DNA of 64,000 nucleotides, taken from assembly GCF_020171345.1 (NCBI RefSeq), contig NZ_JAIUZM010000002.1, forward strand, positions 1 to 64,000, given 5' to 3'. A program made the translations under genes and the position numbers. Origin of the DNA: Microbulbifer agarilyticus. GTDB taxonomy: Bacteria > Pseudomonadota > Gammaproteobacteria > Pseudomonadales > Cellvibrionaceae. The notes beneath the pieces are model-generated. The model searched no databases, was not told where the DNA came from, and saw only the letters and a program-made list of their open reading frames with translations. This document shows, in pieces, positions 47,498 to 56,142 of the stretch. Each line of letters begins with the position of its first letter. Position 1 is the first letter of the stretch.

Positions 47498-48793
47498 ATG
47501 TCTCTAAGTAACATTATGTTTAATAAGTGTCTCTCATTTGTCGGGCTCGTCTCATTTGTTAGCTTTGCAGCTGCCGCCCCCCCTTCATCTGTACCCCAAA
47601 CTGCGCAAGAAATGGGACTTATGGTTGGTTCGCCACCTAAGAAAACGATCGATATCGCTAAGTGGGATAAAGGGCCATACAACCGCTGGGCTTTTCAGCA
47701 CATGAGTGAAATTGTGCCAACTGCGGTAATCAGCCGGGGTATGCAGCCGCGTACCGAATTCGTGAGCGCGCCTGTGGAGAGCATCACGCAGCTGAAATTT
47801 ACTACGTTGGATGACCAAGAGCTAACTGTAGAGGAGAATCTTAAGCTCAATTACACCGATAGTTTTATCGTGCTTAAGGGTGGTAAGGTGGTTCTTGAGA
47901 AATACTATAATGGCATGGGCCCAGAAACGCGACATTTGTTGATGTCCGTTTCTAAATCCGTAACGGGGGCAGTCATTGGCAGCTTGATTGAAGCTGGAGA
48001 ACTCTCCCCCGACAATAAAGTTGTGGACTACATTCCAGAGCTGAAGAATAGTCCAGGTTTTAAAGATGCCACCGTTCGACAAATCCTCGACATGACCACC
48101 GCTATTCAATTCAGCGAGGACTATGCAGATCCAAACGCTGAAGTGGTCAAGCATGAAGAGGCAACAGCTTGGCGCGGGCAAACATCCACTGCCAAAGATG
48201 GCCTATACGCTTTTGCACAAGAAATCCAAAGGGTTGAGCGCAATCATGGAGAAGTATTTCATTACGCATCCATTAACACGGACATATTGGGCTGGTTAAT
48301 TGAGCGAGCCACTGGAGAGCGTTTTAGTGACTACATGAGTAACATCGTCTGGTCTAAGCTTGGCGCGGAACGCGATGCCTTATTAAGTGTCGATCTGTTA
48401 GGCTCACCGGTTGTAAATGGTGGCTTTGTCATGACGACTCGGGATTTGGCACGATTTGGGCAGATGATTCTGCAAGGTGGACATTTTAACGGTCAGCAAA
48501 TTGTTCCTAAAGAATGGATAGAAGATATTCGCATGAATGGTAACAATGCCGCCTGGAAACCCACCAGTTATTCGAAGATTTGGCCAGACGGTTTTTATCG
48601 GAGTCAGTGGTATGTCACTAAAGACGACCAAGGTTCTTTTTTCGGGGTTGGCGTTAATGGGCAGCATCTGTGGATCAATCCAACCACAAATGTTGTGATC
48701 GTTAAATTTTCGTCCTACCCAATATCAGCGGATGTTAAGCGGGGAAAACAGGATTGGGCGATGATGGATGCAATCGCCAGATCGTTAAAATAG
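47498..48793 (+). CDS. Secreted beta-lactamase-fold serine hydrolase (class C related)
   Basis: 431-aa enzyme of the serine beta-lactamase / 6-aminohexanoate-dimer hydrolase (NylB-like) group. A signal peptide (CLSFVGLVSFVSFAAAAPP) sends it to the periplasm. Catalytic motifs: SVSK (Ser150-x-x-Lys153, SxxK), YAS in FHYASINTDILGWLIERATG (Tyr of the YxS/N motif), and GVGVNGQHLWINP as the late KTG-like strand. It probably cleaves an amide or ester; true beta-lactam resistance is less likely, as the sequence looks closer to the NylB type. The start may be ATG 47498 or 47516. It follows the IS relic and is AT-richer than the core genes. Confidence 0.85.
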   Translation: MSLSNIMFNKCLSFVGLVSFVSFAAAAPPSSVPQTAQEMGLMVGSPPKKTIDIAKWDKGPYNRWAFQHMSEIVPTAVISRGMQPRTEFVSAPVESITQLKFTTLDDQELTVEENLKLNYTDSFIVLKGGKVVLEKYYNGMGPETRHLLMSVSKSVTGAVIGSLIEAGELSPDNKVVDYIPELKNSPGFKDATVRQILDMTTAIQFSEDYADPNAEVVKHEEATAWRGQTSTAKDGLYAFAQEIQRVERNHGEVFHYASINTDILGWLIERATGERFSDYMSNIVWSKLGAERDALLSVDLLGSPVVNGGFVMTTRDLARFGQMILQGGHFNGQQIVPKEWIEDIRMNGNNAAWKPTSYSKIWPDGFYRSQWYVTKDDQGSFFGVGVNGQHLWINPTTNVVIVKFSSYPISADVKRGKQDWAMMDAIARSLK

Positions 48794-48924
48794 TCATTGC
48801 TGACAATGGGGTAGTGCTGGACAGGAAACTATGCGGCGTTGCTTCGGTTTACATATTATGTCGTTTGACTTCTGTTCATGTAATACGTTTACTTCGGTTT
48901 TTCTCAATAGGGTGAGGATGAAAA

Positions 48925-49173
48925 ATGATCACTTTATCTCAGGTGACTACGGTTTTAGGATGGGCGTCACTGCTTAATATTGGCTACTTACTGCTGGCTA
49001 CAGGTATGGTGTATCTGATGAGGAATTTCATCAAATCTGTACATCGCAGTATGTTTGATCTTACTGATGCAAAACTCTCTGAGGCATATTTCGATTTCTT
49101 GGCGAACTTTAAAATTATTACGGTAGCTTTCTTTATCGTTCCATACCTCAGCTTGAAGGTGATGGGGTATTAG
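48925..49173 (+). CDS. Small membrane protein, DUF6868-like
   Basis: 82-aa protein with two membrane helices (LLNIGYLLLATGMVYLM and FKIITVAFFIVPYLSLKVMG) around a conserved-looking loop (FIKSVHRSMFDLTDAKLSEA, YFDFLANF). The pattern agrees with DUF6868 proteins as I remember them. Function unknown. GGTGAGG at 48911-48917 precedes the ATG. It lies between the serine hydrolase and another unknown gene. Confidence 0.75.
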   Translation: MITLSQVTTVLGWASLLNIGYLLLATGMVYLMRNFIKSVHRSMFDLTDAKLSEAYFDFLANFKIITVAFFIVPYLSLKVMGY

Positions 49174-49238
49174 TGGTTCTGCGGGTGGCCGAGGTTTTCC
49201 CTGAGGCGCCTGCGGTTGATTTTTGATTAGGAGTAATG

Positions 49239-49706
49239 ATGGGACTGACGTGGGACAAAAGCCTGGTAGCGGGTGGAAACGACGATTTGCTTGGCGATGG
49301 TGTCGAGTTTGAAGTGTATTCATCGGTGAGTGAGGCCGACCAAGATGATTCGGTGAATACCCATGTGATTGAGGCCCTTGATTACGCTTTAAGCTATTTG
49401 GATAGAAACGTTAAGGATGAATCCCGCTTCTTTTTGGTTGGGTGGGATGCTACCAGCTCGACGCTTATGTTTGCAGTTACGGATGATGCCAAGCAGCTGG
49501 ACTCTCCAGTTGTGGTCAGATGTCACTTTGCCGGTTTTAGCAAAAAGTTAGCGTCTGATTCTCAGCGAGAATCCGTGGTCGAGGCGTATAAGGAGAATGT
49601 CAGATTTTGGTGCAAAGAGCATTTGTCCACAAGCAGTGCATTCACCCAGTACTCTTTGATTGCCCTGTTTGTGGATGAGGGTAGGGCACGTGCAGGGCTT
49701 CTTTAA
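49239..49706 (+). CDS. Hypothetical protein, soluble
   Basis: 155-aa acidic cytoplasmic protein with no signal peptide or membrane helix and no family that I recognise. It begins GLTWDKSLVAGGNDDLLGDG and has predicted mixed alpha/beta content (FFLVGWDATSSTLMFAVTDD, VVVRCHFAGFSKKL). Two ATGs are adjacent; the second (49239) is 5 nt after AGGAG and is preferred. It lies 62 nt after the DUF6868-like gene on the same strand. Confidence 0.65.
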   Translation: MGLTWDKSLVAGGNDDLLGDGVEFEVYSSVSEADQDDSVNTHVIEALDYALSYLDRNVKDESRFFLVGWDATSSTLMFAVTDDAKQLDSPVVVRCHFAGFSKKLASDSQRESVVEAYKENVRFWCKEHLSTSSAFTQYSLIALFVDEGRARAGLL

Positions 49707-49790
49707 GTCATCAGGTGTAAACGGGTATATGATGGCTTTGTTGTCGATTCGTGAAGTAGTGGTAGGCTGCAGAACACCCGGACAGGTTGT

Positions 49791-50156
49791 ATGAGTTTCA
49801 ACATCGCTTTACTGTGTTTGATTGTTACGGGCTTGCTCGATGGTTTCGCGCGTCAGTACTTCTATCCGGGTGTGGACTTTCCACCGACGTCATTATGGTT
49901 TTCTCTGGCAATCGCCTTCTTGGGCTTCGCCTGGTACGTTGGTGACTCCAATTGGCGAAACTACCAGCGCAACCTTCTTCTTAATATTTGCATCATCGGT
50001 TTCGGCCTGATAGCGCTGCCGTATTACTTCTTTCGTAGTCGTGGCTTGAAGGGCGGTTTACAGGCGACGTTGGTGCTTATTGGGGTGTTGATTACTTGGG
50101 CGGTTGCTCTAATTGCGGGTGAGCAACTTGCGCTATTGGTCGGGCAGCGGGGGTGA
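49791..50156 (+). CDS. Hypothetical four-helix membrane protein
   Basis: 121-aa inner-membrane protein with about four hydrophobic segments (FNIALLCLIVTGLLDGF, SLWFSLAIAFLGFAWYVG, LLLNICIIGFGLIALPYYFF, LQATLVLIGVLITWAVALIA). FRSRGLKGGL between helices 3 and 4 resembles a short cytoplasmic loop. No known function. Its last 24 nt overlap the convergent GIY-YIG gene. Confidence 0.65.
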   Translation: MSFNIALLCLIVTGLLDGFARQYFYPGVDFPPTSLWFSLAIAFLGFAWYVGDSNWRNYQRNLLLNICIIGFGLIALPYYFFRSRGLKGGLQATLVLIGVLITWAVALIAGEQLALLVGQRG

Positions 50157-50471
50157 GTACTGGTTTTCCTGCAGGCTCCCTTGGTAGTCCTCGCCCAGAT
50201 ACTCAATTAGGAAAGGCGGCCCGCGACGAATCAGCTGCTCTTTTCGTGATTTCGGCCAGCGTTTGATTTCTACTTCCAGTTTCAGTGCATCGGACTTGCT
50301 GCGCATGGCGCACTGAAATTCGAGGCTCAGCGGGCCGCGCCCGCGCAGGGCCTTGGCCGCTTTGGGGCCACCACTGCTGTGTTCCTCAAAGCGCCGCTCC
50401 ACATCGCGCGTGACCCCGGTATACAGGGTGTCGCGCTTGGTGCGAATGAGATAGACAAACCAGCCAGACAA
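50133..50471 (-). CDS. GIY-YIG domain protein (YhbQ-like)
   Basis: 112-aa protein with a single GIY-YIG nuclease-type domain: SGWFVYLIRTKRDTLYTGVT (GIY and YTG parts), DVERRFEEHSSGGPKAAKAL (Arg and His), and ALKLEVEIKRWPKSRKEQLI with the catalytic Glu. Single-domain members (YhbQ/UPF0213) have an unclear role, perhaps in DNA repair or branched-DNA cleavage. The start is a TTG at 50471, where the domain begins and AGGA lies a few nt upstream; the longer frame would add 39 residues unlike the family. Overlaps the convergent gene by 24 nt. Confidence 0.85.
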   Translation of the reverse strand: MSGWFVYLIRTKRDTLYTGVTRDVERRFEEHSSGGPKAAKALRGRGPLSLEFQCAMRSKSDALKLEVEIKRWPKSRKEQLIRRGPPFLIEYLGEDYQGSLQENQYSPPLPDQ

Positions 50472-50511
50472 AAATATTCCTACTCTTATATTTCCCACTC
50501 GGGGGCAGGCC

Positions 50512-51600
50512 TTAAAACAGGCTGTGTTGATCCCCGGATTGCGGGGGCAGGGTGAACTTGTTGCAGTCCAGATTGAGCTTGCGCTCATTCAGGCCCAGTT
50601 TGCGACAGGTTATCTTAAATCGCTGTTGCAGTAACTGGGCGAACACACCGTTACCCCGTTGGCGGCTGCCGAATTCACTCTGGTAATCCTTACCGCCGCG
50701 GCTCTGTTGCACAATGCTCATGACGTGTTGTGCGCGCTCCGGATAGTGTTCCTGCAGCCACTGGCGGAACAGGGGGGCCACCTCAAATGGGAGGCGCAGC
50801 AGGATGTAGGCAGCGTGGATGGCTCCGGCCTTGTGCGCCTGCGTCAGTATCTGTTCCAGCTCGGCGTCGTTCAGTGCGGGAATAATCGGGGCTGCCATCA
50901 CTGCGGTGGGAATACCCGCGCTGCCGAGGGCCTCAATCATACGCAGCCGTGCATTGGGACCTGCGGTGCGGGGTTCCAGGCGGCGTTTCAATTCGTTGTC
51001 CAGCGTGGTCACACTGATAGCGACGTGTGCCAAATTATCCTGCGCCATTTCGGCGAGGATGGGCAGGTCGCGTAGGATCAGCTGGCCCTTGGTGACGATG
51101 GTTACCGGGTGCTGATGTTCCTGCAGGGTCTGCAGGATCCGGCGGGTGATTTGCTTGTCTTTCTCCAGCGGCTGGTAGGGGTCGGTGTTGGTCCCCAGGG
51201 CAATGGGGCTGCACTGATACTTGGGCTTGCGCAGTGCTTGTTGCAGAAGCTCTGCGGCGTTTGGCTTGTAAAACAGCTGTGTCTCGAAATCCAGCCCCGG
51301 GGACAGGTCCATATAGGCATGCGCCGGGCGCGCATAGCAGTAGATACAGCCGTGTTCGCAGCCGCGGTAGGGATTGATGGATTGGCTGAACGGGAGATCC
51401 GGGGATTGGTTGGTGGCGATGATCGAGCGCGCCTTTTCCTCTATGGCGATGGTTTCGATACGTTCCATCGGCTCCAGCGTCGTCTCCCAACCGTCACTCT
51501 CGCGGCTGCTAACCTGATCTACAAAGCGCCCGGCCAGGTTGCTGACGGCACCGCGGCCCTTGAGTTGGCGGGTAGGGTTACTGGAGGAATCGTTAGCCAC
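50512..51600 (-). CDS. PA0069-family radical SAM protein
   Basis: 362-aa radical SAM enzyme related to spore photoproduct lyase-like proteins and named after PA0069. The iron-sulfur triad is Cys81-x3-Cys85-x2-Cys88 in RGCEHGCIYCYARPAHAYMD. Further family segments: KPKYQCSPIALGTNTDPYQP, VTIVTKGQLILRDLPILAEM, SVTTLDNELKRRLEPRTAGP and IPTAVMAAPIIPALND. Reaction unknown. ATG at 51600. The GIY-YIG gene follows 40 nt downstream on the same strand. Confidence 0.93.
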   Translation of the reverse strand: MANDSSSNPTRQLKGRGAVSNLAGRFVDQVSSRESDGWETTLEPMERIETIAIEEKARSIIATNQSPDLPFSQSINPYRGCEHGCIYCYARPAHAYMDLSPGLDFETQLFYKPNAAELLQQALRKPKYQCSPIALGTNTDPYQPLEKDKQITRRILQTLQEHQHPVTIVTKGQLILRDLPILAEMAQDNLAHVAISVTTLDNELKRRLEPRTAGPNARLRMIEALGSAGIPTAVMAAPIIPALNDAELEQILTQAHKAGAIHAAYILLRLPFEVAPLFRQWLQEHYPERAQHVMSIVQQSRGGKDYQSEFGSRQRGNGVFAQLLQQRFKITCRKLGLNERKLNLDCNKFTLPPQSGDQHSLF

Positions 51601-51757
51601 GTGCTTCTGAACAGGGTCTGGTACTGAATATGATCTGTATGGATATACAGTTTATTGCCGTGTGGTGAGGTGCGCAAGAGCACTGTGCAAGGGCGTGCGG
51701 GAGGTCATACAATGACTGATCGGTACTCAATAACAAAGACAGTGCAGGGATTAGGGA

Positions 51758-53299
51758 ATGGATCTTCAAGCGGTCGCCGCCATCTATGCGTTTGCGGTCA
51801 AGGTGCTGCAGATATTTGCCATGCTGTTCGCCTTCGGGCTGGTGGTGCTGGTGCTGTATCTGGTGTACCTGTATCTGGCGGATGTCAGCCAGACCAAGCA
51901 GGCGATTCGGCGCAATTTCCCGGTCCTTGGCCGCTTCCGTTATCAGTTTGAGCACCTGGGGGAGTTTTTCCGCCAGTACTTCTTTGCACTCGACCGGGAA
52001 GAAATGCCGTTTAACCGCGCCCAGCGCAGCTGGGTGTATCGTGCGGCAAAGAATGTGGATTCCACCCTCGCGTTTGGTTCTACGCGCCCGCTGAACCAGC
52101 CCGGTGATATCGTATTCCTGAATCACCCGTTCCCCACCCTGGCCAAAGACGCGGTGCCGGCGCGGGAGATCACTCTGGGTGAGGGCGTGGCGCGCAGCCC
52201 CTATACCACCCGCTCCATCTTCAATATCTCGGGCATGAGCTTCGGCGCGCTGTCGGTCCCTGCGGTGACGGCGCTATCCAAAGGCGCCGCCAAGGCGGGT
52301 ATCTGGCTCAACACCGGGGAAGGGGGCTTGTCTCCGCACCATTTGGTCGGGGGCTGCGACATCGTGTTTCAGGTGGGTACCGCCAAGTACGGCGTGCGCG
52401 ATGCGGAAGGCAATCTCGACGACGACAAGCTGCGCAAGATCGCCGACCACGAACAGGTGAAGATGTTCGAACTGAAACTGTCCCAGGGTGCCAAACCCGG
52501 CAAGGGCGGGATCTTGCCCGGCGTGAAGGTGACACCGGAAATCGCCCATGTGCGCGGTATCCCGGTGGGCGAGGATTCCATCAGCCCCAATGGGCACCCG
52601 GAAATCCGCGACGTGGATGGTCTGCTGGATATGATCAATCACATCCGCGTGGTGACCGGTAAACCCACGGGCATAAAGTGCGTGATTGGTACCAGCGACT
52701 GGCTGCACGATTTGTTTGAGGCGATTTTGCGCCGGGGCGTCGACAGCGCGCCAGACTTTATCAATATCGACAGTGCCGATGGTGGCAGCGGAGCGGCGCC
52801 ACAGAGCCTGATGGATTACATGGGGCTACCTTTGAACCGCAGCCTGCCGATGGTGGTGGATTTGGTTGAAGATTACGGGCTGCGGGAACGGATCAAAATT
52901 ATCTGTGCGGGCAAGCTACTGACACCATCGGTGGTGGCCTGGGCGCTGGCGATGGGCGCGGATTTCGTGAATTGTGGGCGTGGATTTATGTTTGCACTCG
53001 GCTGTATTCAGGCGATGCAGTGCAATAAAAATACCTGCCCCACAGGCGTTACCACCCATAATCCGGATTTGCAGCAGGGGCTGGACCCCGTGGACAAGGC
53101 CGAGCGCGTCTACCATTACGCGCGTAACCTGGATTACGAAGTTGGGACTATTGCCCACTCCTGTGGTGTACCGGAGCCGCGCCAGTTGCGGCGTTCACAT
53201 CTGGAGGTCATTGGTGAACGCGGCGTCGCGGTGCCACTGACCACCCTTGCCTCGCTGGCGGAGTCCCGCTCGGTGATTGCGACCGATCGCCGGGAGTAA
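51758..53299 (+). CDS. Membrane-anchored FMN-binding glutamate synthase family protein
   Basis: 513-aa protein with one N-terminal membrane helix (FAMLFAFGLVVLVLYLVYLY) and a glutamate-synthase-type FMN barrel. Signatures: FNISGMSFGALSVPAVTALS, NTGEGGLSPHHLVGGCDIVF, LSQGAKPGKGGILPGVKVT, FINIDSADGGSGAAPQSLMD, CAGKLLTPSVVAWALAMGAD and the cluster-binding FALGCIQAMQCNKNTCPTGV. It lacks the glutaminase domain, so it is not a full GltB; electron acceptor and substrate are unknown. The C-terminus overlaps a tandem-repeat leader of the antiporter gene. Confidence 0.92.
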   Translation: MDLQAVAAIYAFAVKVLQIFAMLFAFGLVVLVLYLVYLYLADVSQTKQAIRRNFPVLGRFRYQFEHLGEFFRQYFFALDREEMPFNRAQRSWVYRAAKNVDSTLAFGSTRPLNQPGDIVFLNHPFPTLAKDAVPAREITLGEGVARSPYTTRSIFNISGMSFGALSVPAVTALSKGAAKAGIWLNTGEGGLSPHHLVGGCDIVFQVGTAKYGVRDAEGNLDDDKLRKIADHEQVKMFELKLSQGAKPGKGGILPGVKVTPEIAHVRGIPVGEDSISPNGHPEIRDVDGLLDMINHIRVVTGKPTGIKCVIGTSDWLHDLFEAILRRGVDSAPDFINIDSADGGSGAAPQSLMDYMGLPLNRSLPMVVDLVEDYGLRERIKIICAGKLLTPSVVAWALAMGADFVNCGRGFMFALGCIQAMQCNKNTCPTGVTTHNPDLQQGLDPVDKAERVYHYARNLDYEVGTIAHSCGVPEPRQLRRSHLEVIGERGVAVPLTTLASLAESRSVIATDRRE

Positions 53300-53304
53300 T
53301 AGAA

Positions 53305-53352
53305 AGCTCAATAGACAGCTCACTAGACAGCTCAATAGAGAGATCAGTAACA
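53305..53352 (+). repeat. 12-bp tandem repeat, three good copies plus a fourth decayed
   Basis: AGCTCAATAGAC (53305), AGCTCACTAGAC (53317), AGCTCAATAGAG (53329) and AGATCAGTAACA (53341) follow one another without gaps. They lie between the flavoprotein stop and the ribosome binding site AAGGAG (53351) of the antiporter gene, so they form its leader. Confidence 0.85.
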
Positions 53353-53366
53353 AGGAGCGAACAGCC

Positions 53367-54608
53367 ATGGAAGGCGTTGTTACTCTGGTTGGCCAGGGCC
53401 TGTATATGGCGTTTGCCGCCGTCGCGGGTTTGGGTATCGCCCGTGTCTTAAAGCGCGACAGCACGCTCGGTTGCCTGATTGCCGGGGTGATCGCCGGCAT
53501 GCTCCTGCCCATTTTCGATTATGACACCGGCCTGCGCGCGGAGAATCTGCACCAGCTGGTGTTTTTCGTCATCCTGCCCGTGTTGATCTTCGAGTCTGCG
53601 TGGAAGATCGACCCGATTATCCTAGTTCGCTGGCTGGGGCCGATTCTGTTACTCGCCACCATTGGCGTGCTGATCTGTTGCCTGATTACCGCGGTGCTCG
53701 TCTACTACGGCATTCATCACCCCACAGGGTTTCCCTGGATTGCGGCGTTCCTCACTGGCGCGATTCTCGCGGCCACAGATCCTGTTAGCGTGGTGGCGCG
53801 CCTGCGCCAGAGTGGTGCCGATGACCAGTTGCTGACGCTGGTGGAAGGGGAGAGTCTGTTTAACGATGCCGCCGCGATCGTGTTGTTCTCATTTGCATTG
53901 GGTATTGCCAGCCACAGTGTGATGGAGGGAACCGTGGCCACTGGCGAGTCGCTCTCCGGGTTCGCGAGTTTTTCCCTGTATTTCCTCACTGTCTTTATCG
54001 GCGGGTTGGCGGTGGGCACCATCTGCGGTTTGCTTACCGCCATTGTGATTCTGTTTTTGAAGTCTGCGGGTGCCGCGCTGATGGTGCTGGTGCTGGCGGC
54101 ATTCGGCAGTTTCTATCTGGCGGAACATGTGGTCGGCGTGTCCGGCATTCTTTCGGTAATGGTGTGTGCCATTATCGCGCGCTCCTGTTTGCGCGAGCAG
54201 CAGGACACCTACTTGAGTCACGCGGAACCGACCTGGGAGTGGCTGGGGCTGTTTTTCAACGCACTGATCTTTGTGATTATGGGGCTGGTGATTACGTTTG
54301 AAATGTTTACTCATCAGTGGCTGGCAATCATCATCGCGATTGTGGCGGCGCTGGTTGCGCGTACGCTTGCGGTATTTTTGGTGTCGCCATTTGCGCGCTT
54401 TGTGGGTCCGCCAATTCCCAATGCTTGGCGCATGATTCTAAGCTGGGGCGGATTGCGTGGCGTGATTGCGGTGGCGCTGGTTCTGTCACTGCCCACAGAG
54501 TTACCTTACTGGTGGACAGTGCAGTCGATGGTATTTGGCGTAGTGCTGTTCTCCCTGCTGGTGCAGGGCACCACAAGTACACGCCTGATCAAGAAGCTGG
54601 GTGTTTAG
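53367..54608 (+). CDS. CPA1-type sodium/proton antiporter (NhaP-like)
   Basis: 413-aa inner-membrane exchanger with about twelve helices that probably swaps Na+ or K+ for protons. Family motifs: FFVILPVLIFESAWKID, FLTGAILAATDPVSVVARLR (core Asp), LVEGESLFNDAAAIVLFSFA (second core acidic region), SGILSVMVCAIIARS, and SWGGLRGVIAVALVLSLP. ATG at 53367 is chosen because AAGGAG (53351-53356) precedes it; an upstream in-frame start lies inside the previous gene and the repeat. In a marine-type bacterium it suits sodium homeostasis (inference). Confidence 0.92.
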   Translation: MEGVVTLVGQGLYMAFAAVAGLGIARVLKRDSTLGCLIAGVIAGMLLPIFDYDTGLRAENLHQLVFFVILPVLIFESAWKIDPIILVRWLGPILLLATIGVLICCLITAVLVYYGIHHPTGFPWIAAFLTGAILAATDPVSVVARLRQSGADDQLLTLVEGESLFNDAAAIVLFSFALGIASHSVMEGTVATGESLSGFASFSLYFLTVFIGGLAVGTICGLLTAIVILFLKSAGAALMVLVLAAFGSFYLAEHVVGVSGILSVMVCAIIARSCLREQQDTYLSHAEPTWEWLGLFFNALIFVIMGLVITFEMFTHQWLAIIIAIVAALVARTLAVFLVSPFARFVGPPIPNAWRMILSWGGLRGVIAVALVLSLPTELPYWWTVQSMVFGVVLFSLLVQGTTSTRLIKKLGV

Positions 54609-54615
54609 GCGCGCT

Positions 54616-54747
54616 CTAGGATATCTGATAGAACTTTATCGGTTCTATACAGCCAGTCTCGTTATCACCTTTGTTGTCATAAAACAGGCGTGCCGCGAGA
54701 GCGAGCAGTATCACGGCGAGTGCGAGTAGGGCGATTACTCTAAGCAT
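54616..54747 (-). CDS. 43-aa single-helix membrane peptide
   Basis: A short ORF with a strong ribosome binding site: AAGGAGA lies 7 nt before the ATG at 54747. The product has an N-terminal hydrophobic helix (LRVIALLALAVILLALAARL), then a short hydrophilic tail (FYDNKGDNETGCIEPIKFYQ, IS) with one cysteine. No family is recognised. It is convergent with the antiporter gene, ending 8 nt beyond that gene's stop, and is upstream of nothing on its strand. The near-ideal start region and membrane topology make it likely to be real. Confidence 0.65.
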   Translation of the reverse strand: MLRVIALLALAVILLALAARLFYDNKGDNETGCIEPIKFYQIS

Positions 54748-54942
54748 GGCATCTTCTCCTTTGGCAGGCTGAATCATTCAAAGCCTCTACCAATTAAGTT
54801 GCTGAACCTCTTAATCGAAAAATTCCCGACTTTTCGATTATTGTAGATGCGCTGCCCGACAAACGCGGCCGGACGTGAATTGATTTCCTCTTTCCATAAC
54901 CTTCCTGTTTACATAGGGATGTCCGTAGTACTCAATTATTGG

Positions 54943-55950
54943 CTATGAAAGGTCCTTCCGATAGGTGAGTGGTGTTACGCCTGTCCAGCTTCGGAAGGCA
55001 CGGATAAACGCACTGGCTTCAGAAAACCCCGTCAGGAAAGCTATCTCCTCGATCGAGGTGCGCTGCCGGGACAGGAGATAAATTGCCTGGTCGCGCCGTA
55101 TCTGGGCTTTCAAGTCGCTGTAAGTCAGCCCCTCATCATTCAATTGTCTTCGTAGTTGCTTTGGATTTAACTCGAGGCGCGTAGCAATTTCAGCGAACGT
55201 GGGCATTGCGCTCAGGTCGTCTCCAATCACATCCTTGATTTTCTGACTCCAGCTTCTGCTGCGATAACTATTGACCAGTGTGTTGTAAAGGGGCTTGCGC
55301 AGAAAGTCGGCGAGGCTCTGGGGCGTTTGCTTCACTGTTTTTTCAAGTAATCGCCGGTCGAAGACTAGACGACATACATTTGCGTCATATTCGACCGGCG
55401 CGCCGGCAAACAGTGGACGATATTCTTCGCTGTATTCCGGCTGTCGGTAAGGGACGGATGCACCGGCCAGTGGCAGGTTTTGCTGTGTCAGCCAGCAGAG
55501 CTGCCTGTGGAGAGAGAAACAGAAGAGTTCGTAGACATAGGGATCCAGGGGCGGTGCATCGTCCACGGTCTGGCGTATCTCAATGATGGCCTGCCCCCCT
55601 TCTGCCAGTAGCCGCGGAGCCAAATTCTGGTTGAGGATGTCGTAAAACAGGCAAAACCGTTTCATTGCCTGGCCCAGTGTCCTGCACTGGATCAGCCAGT
55701 GACACAGGGCGGACCACTGGCCAAGCCTGAATGGCTGTTGGCAATAGCCCAGCATCTCATCACCCATTTCACGCATGGTGATCGTTTGTAACTTGGCATA
55801 CTGCGCAGCGCTCACTCGGGCCTGACGCTGTTCCAGTAGCCGCGGTGAAATGCGGCTGCGGCGCAAGAGTCGCTCGACATCATAGCCGCGTTCTGTAGCC
55901 TTTCTGAGTACCGCTTTCACGAAGCAGACGTGTACAGAAATATCCCGCAT
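54943..55950 (-). CDS. AraC-family transcriptional regulator (OruR-like)
   Basis: 335-aa regulator. The N-terminal two thirds fit the arabinose-binding-like domain of OruR/ArgR-type AraC proteins (KATERGYDVERLLRRSRISP, YAKLQTITMREMGDEMLGYC, LGQAMKRFCLFYDILNQNLA). The C-terminal AraC DNA-binding domain has two helix-turn-helix units: MPTFAEIATRLELNPKQLRR and SIEEIAFLTGFSEASAFIRA followed by FRSWTGVTPLTYR. It is divergent from the thiolase gene across about 190 nt and probably controls the acyl-CoA operon there (inference). Confidence 0.92.
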   Translation of the reverse strand: MRDISVHVCFVKAVLRKATERGYDVERLLRRSRISPRLLEQRQARVSAAQYAKLQTITMREMGDEMLGYCQQPFRLGQWSALCHWLIQCRTLGQAMKRFCLFYDILNQNLAPRLLAEGGQAIIEIRQTVDDAPPLDPYVYELFCFSLHRQLCWLTQQNLPLAGASVPYRQPEYSEEYRPLFAGAPVEYDANVCRLVFDRRLLEKTVKQTPQSLADFLRKPLYNTLVNSYRSRSWSQKIKDVIGDDLSAMPTFAEIATRLELNPKQLRRQLNDEGLTYSDLKAQIRRDQAIYLLSRQRTSIEEIAFLTGFSEASAFIRAFRSWTGVTPLTYRKDLS

Positions 55951-56037
55951 CGTTGCGGACCTCGTTGATTGGCGTGAATTCCCCCTTTTTTGGCTGGCAA
56001 GCGTTCTCAGCTGATGCGGGGATAAAATGTCTATTTT

Positions 56038-56052
56038 TGTCCATCATGGTCA
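56038..56052. promoter_or_regulatory. Candidate operator between AraC regulator and acyl-CoA operon
   Basis: TGTCCATCATGGTCA is a 15-bp near-perfect palindrome (arms TGTCCAT and ATGGTCA, one mismatch) in the divergent gap, about 88 nt from the regulator start and 91 nt from the thiolase start. Its place suggests a regulator site, but no motif for this AraC protein is known to me. Confidence 0.35.
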
Positions 56053-56142
56053 TTGTTTTGGTAGTTTAACGCAAGTAAAAATGCATAAAGCGTACATTAT
56101 TGTGTGTGTCGTCTTTTAATCAGATCAGGCAGGGTTTTCCCA

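Noticed and set aside
47498-48793. AmpC beta-lactamase resistance gene
   Set aside because: It has the fold motifs, but the YAS and GQHLW segments look like the NylB-type hydrolase branch, not AmpC with its YxN and KTG.
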